Source: Thermoplasmata archaeon (GTDB lineage Archaea; Thermoplasmatota; Thermoplasmata; Lutacidiplasmatales; UBA184). Taken from it: 5,238 nucleotides of DNA. The stretch spans positions 1 through 5,238 of the forward strand of contig JASHSA010000089.1 in assembly GCA_030037035.1 (NCBI GenBank). Reading direction: 5' to 3'. Shown piece after piece: positions 3,432 to 5,238 of the stretch. The notes below the pieces were generated by a model. That model saw only the letters and a program-made list of their open reading frames with translations, made no database searches and was not told where the DNA came from. The stretch's first letter is position 1, and each line of letters begins with the position of its first letter. Position numbers and translations under genes: made by a program.

Positions 3432-5238
3432 ATGGCAGCTGCAAAGAAGCGCGCACTTCCCGGCGACGAGGCGGCGGCCCGCACCGCCTCGCGCCCGGGG
3501 CGAGAGCCGATCGACGTCCCCCGGCTCGTGCCGTCGGGGAAGACCGCGTTCGATACCGTCGAGTGGAAGACGCACGACGCCCTGATCAAGAGCGCGGACG
3601 GCAAGGTGATCTTCGAGCAGAAGGGGATCCGCGCCCCGAAAGGCTGGTCGGAGACGAGCGTCAACATCGCCGCGTCGAAGTACTTCCGCATCATCGACGG
3701 CCGACGCGAGTCGTCGATCGACGGGATGATCCGGCGGGTCTGCCACTGGATCGCCCAGCAGGCGGTCGCGCTCGGCTACCTCGACACCTCCGAGGAGGGC
3801 TCGACGTTCGAGGAGAGCCTCACGTTCCTCATGGTCCGCCAGATGGCGGCGTTCAACAGCCCGGTCTGGTTCAACGTCGGCGTCCGCGAGCCGCCGCAGT
3901 GCTCGGCGTGCTTCATCCAGTCGGTCCAGGACGACATGGACTCGATCCTCGCCCTCGCGACCAGCGAGGGACGCCTGTTCAAGGGCGGGAGCGGGACCGG
4001 CACGAACCTCTCGGCGCTGCGCGGGAGCCACGAGCGCCTCGCCGGCGGCGGGATCGCCTCCGGGCCGGTGTCGTTCATGCGCGCGTTCGACGCCCTCGCC
4101 GGCGTGATCAAGAGCGGCGGGACGACCCGACGCGCGGCGAAGATGGTGATCCTGAACATGGACCACCCGGACATCGTCGACTTCATCGACTCGAAGGTGA
4201 AGGAGGAGGACAAGGCGCTCGCGCTGATCCGCGAGGGCTACTCGTCCAACTTCGACGGGACCGACCCGGACTCGGCGTACGCCTCGATCGCCTACCAGAA
4301 CGCGAACCACTCCGTCCGCATCCCGGACGCGTTCATGGACGCGGTCGCGCGCGACGGGCCGTGGACGACGTACCAGCGTACCGACCACGCGGTCGCCGGC
4401 ACCTACCGTGCCCGCGACCTCTGGCGCAAGCTCGCCGTCGCCGCGTGGCGGTGCGGCGACCCGGGGGTCCAGTTCGACGACCTCACGAACGACTGGCACA
4501 CGTGCCCGAACTCCGGCCGCATCAACGCCTCGAACCCGTGCAGCGAGTACCTGTTCCTGGACGATTCGGCGTGCAACCTCGCGTCGATCAACCTGATGAA
4601 GTTCCTCGGCGAGGACGGCGTGTTCGACGCCGGCCTGTACGTCCGCGCGGTCCGCACGATGATCCTCGCGATGGAGGTCGTCGTCGACGCCTCTTCCTAC
4701 CCGACCGCGGCGATCGCGCAGAACTCCCACGACTACCGCCCGCTCGGGCTCGGCTACGCGAACCTCGGCGCGCTCCTGATGCACTTCGGCCTCGCCTACG
4801 ACTCGGACGCCGGCCGCGCCCTCGCCGCGTCGATCTCGGCGATCCTCTCCGCGGAGGGCTACCGGATGTCGAGCGAGGTCGGCCGGCGCCTCGGGCCGTA
4901 CGCGGGGTTCGAGAAGAACCGCGCGCCGATGCTGCGCGTGATGCACAAGCACGCCCGCGCCGCCGAGCAGATCGCGACGACCGACAGCCGCATCGCCCCG
5001 CTCGCCCGCCTCGCGGCGGAGAGCTGGCGCGCGACCGTCAGCGCCGGCGAACTGTGGGGCTACCGCAACGCGCAGATCTCGGTGATCGCCCCGACGGGGA
5101 CGATCGGCCTGCTGATGGGATGCGACACGCTCGGCCTCGAGCCGGAGCTTTCGCTCGTCAAGTCGAAGAACCTCGTCGGCGGCGGCGTCCTGCGGATGGT
5201 CAACGGGACCGTGCCGGACGGCCTCGCCGCCCTCGGCT
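3432..5238 (+). CDS. nrdJ: Class II (adenosylcobalamin-dependent) ribonucleotide reductase, N-terminal 602 codons
   Basis: Cytoplasmic enzyme that reduces ribonucleotides to deoxyribonucleotides using a thiyl radical generated from adenosylcobalamin, independent of oxygen. The frame is open to the window edge; full-length relatives are roughly 900 residues or more, so the C-terminal third is missing. After a variable ~36-residue N-terminus come TAFDTVEW, the FEQKGI/KYFR region, AFNSPVWFN (140-148), CSACF with the likely redox Cys C160 (C157 also present), FKGGSGTGTNLS (183-194) and KSGGTTRRAAKMV (227-239). The radical-site triad N368, C370, E372 lies in NPCSE, with the second redox Cys C381 eleven residues later. 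NSHDYRPLGLGY (431-442) and the phosphate-binding PTGTIG (554-559) with CDT at 564-566 follow. No ATP-cone and no intein are seen in this part. The ATG at 3432 has only a modest ribosome-binding site (AGGAAG, 3419-3424). The upstream leader is long and structured. Confidence 0.95.
   Translation, partial: MAAAKKRALPGDEAAARTASRPGREPIDVPRLVPSGKTAFDTVEWKTHDALIKSADGKVIFEQKGIRAPKGWSETSVNIAASKYFRIIDGRRESSIDGMIRRVCHWIAQQAVALGYLDTSEEGSTFEESLTFLMVRQMAAFNSPVWFNVGVREPPQCSACFIQSVQDDMDSILALATSEGRLFKGGSGTGTNLSALRGSHERLAGGGIASGPVSFMRAFDALAGVIKSGGTTRRAAKMVILNMDHPDIVDFIDSKVKEEDKALALIREGYSSNFDGTDPDSAYASIAYQNANHSVRIPDAFMDAVARDGPWTTYQRTDHAVAGTYRARDLWRKLAVAAWRCGDPGVQFDDLTNDWHTCPNSGRINASNPCSEYLFLDDSACNLASINLMKFLGEDGVFDAGLYVRAVRTMILAMEVVVDASSYPTAAIAQNSHDYRPLGLGYANLGALLMHFGLAYDSDAGRALAASISAILSAEGYRMSSEVGRRLGPYAGFEKNRAPMLRVMHKHARAAEQIATTDSRIAPLARLAAESWRATVSAGELWGYRNAQISVIAPTGTIGLLMGCDTLGLEPELSLVKSKNLVGGGVLRMVNGTVPDGLAALG

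Noticed and set aside
4533..4574. An intein at the reductase active site, a frequent insertion point in this family.
   Set aside because: The NPCSE to SACNLAS region is continuous with normal spacing (11 residues between C370 and C381), so no insertion is present in the visible part.
3366..4952. A 528-codon antisense ORF over nrdJ.
   Set aside because: Val/Arg/Asp-rich mirror of the reductase codons with no domain resemblance; the sense strand has all catalytic motifs.

Overview
This is a very GC-rich window, with G or C at most third codon positions. It most likely comes from an archaeon, plausibly a high-GC member of the Thermoplasmatota; that lineage is an inference. Two observations favour archaea. 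An AT-rich TATA-like box lies about 26 bp upstream of the rnz start codon, the geometry of leaderless archaeal transcription. The small proteins here also look like archaeal-type conserved hypotheticals rather than standard bacterial families. A high-GC bacterium is not strictly excluded, because RNase Z, HutI and this class II ribonucleotide reductase also occur in bacteria.

Layout: bases 1-143 hold the 5' part of a minus-strand gene for an unrecognised small Trp-rich protein, cut by the window edge. A 285-bp, extremely GC-rich gap (144-428) with several inverted repeats separates it from the divergent plus-strand genes. There, rnz (RNase Z, tRNA 3' processing, 429-1331) is followed after one base by hutI (imidazolonepropionase, histidine degradation, 1333-2604), so the two are probably co-transcribed. 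The last ~60 bases of hutI turn AT-richer and appear to carry the promoter of the next gene. That gene (2636-2851) encodes a 71-residue, very basic, aromatic-rich protein built from two copies of a short GY-hydrophobic motif. It ends at a textbook hairpin plus T-tract terminator (2875-2915).

Beyond the terminator is a 70-codon gene for a small zinc-ribbon protein (2954-3166). A 265-bp leader region follows, with a palindrome, a TATA-like box and a possible 31-codon upstream ORF that has a GGAGGT ribosome-binding site. Then comes the start of a class II (adenosylcobalamin-dependent) ribonucleotide reductase, nrdJ, which runs off the right edge at 5238 after 602 codons.

The identified enzymes are housekeeping or catabolic: tRNA maturation, histidine breakdown and dNTP synthesis. 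There is no sign of a mobile element, CRISPR array, tRNA or rRNA. The least explained items are the three small proteins (minus-strand fragment, 71-aa basic repeat protein, zinc ribbon) and the structured nrdJ leader.
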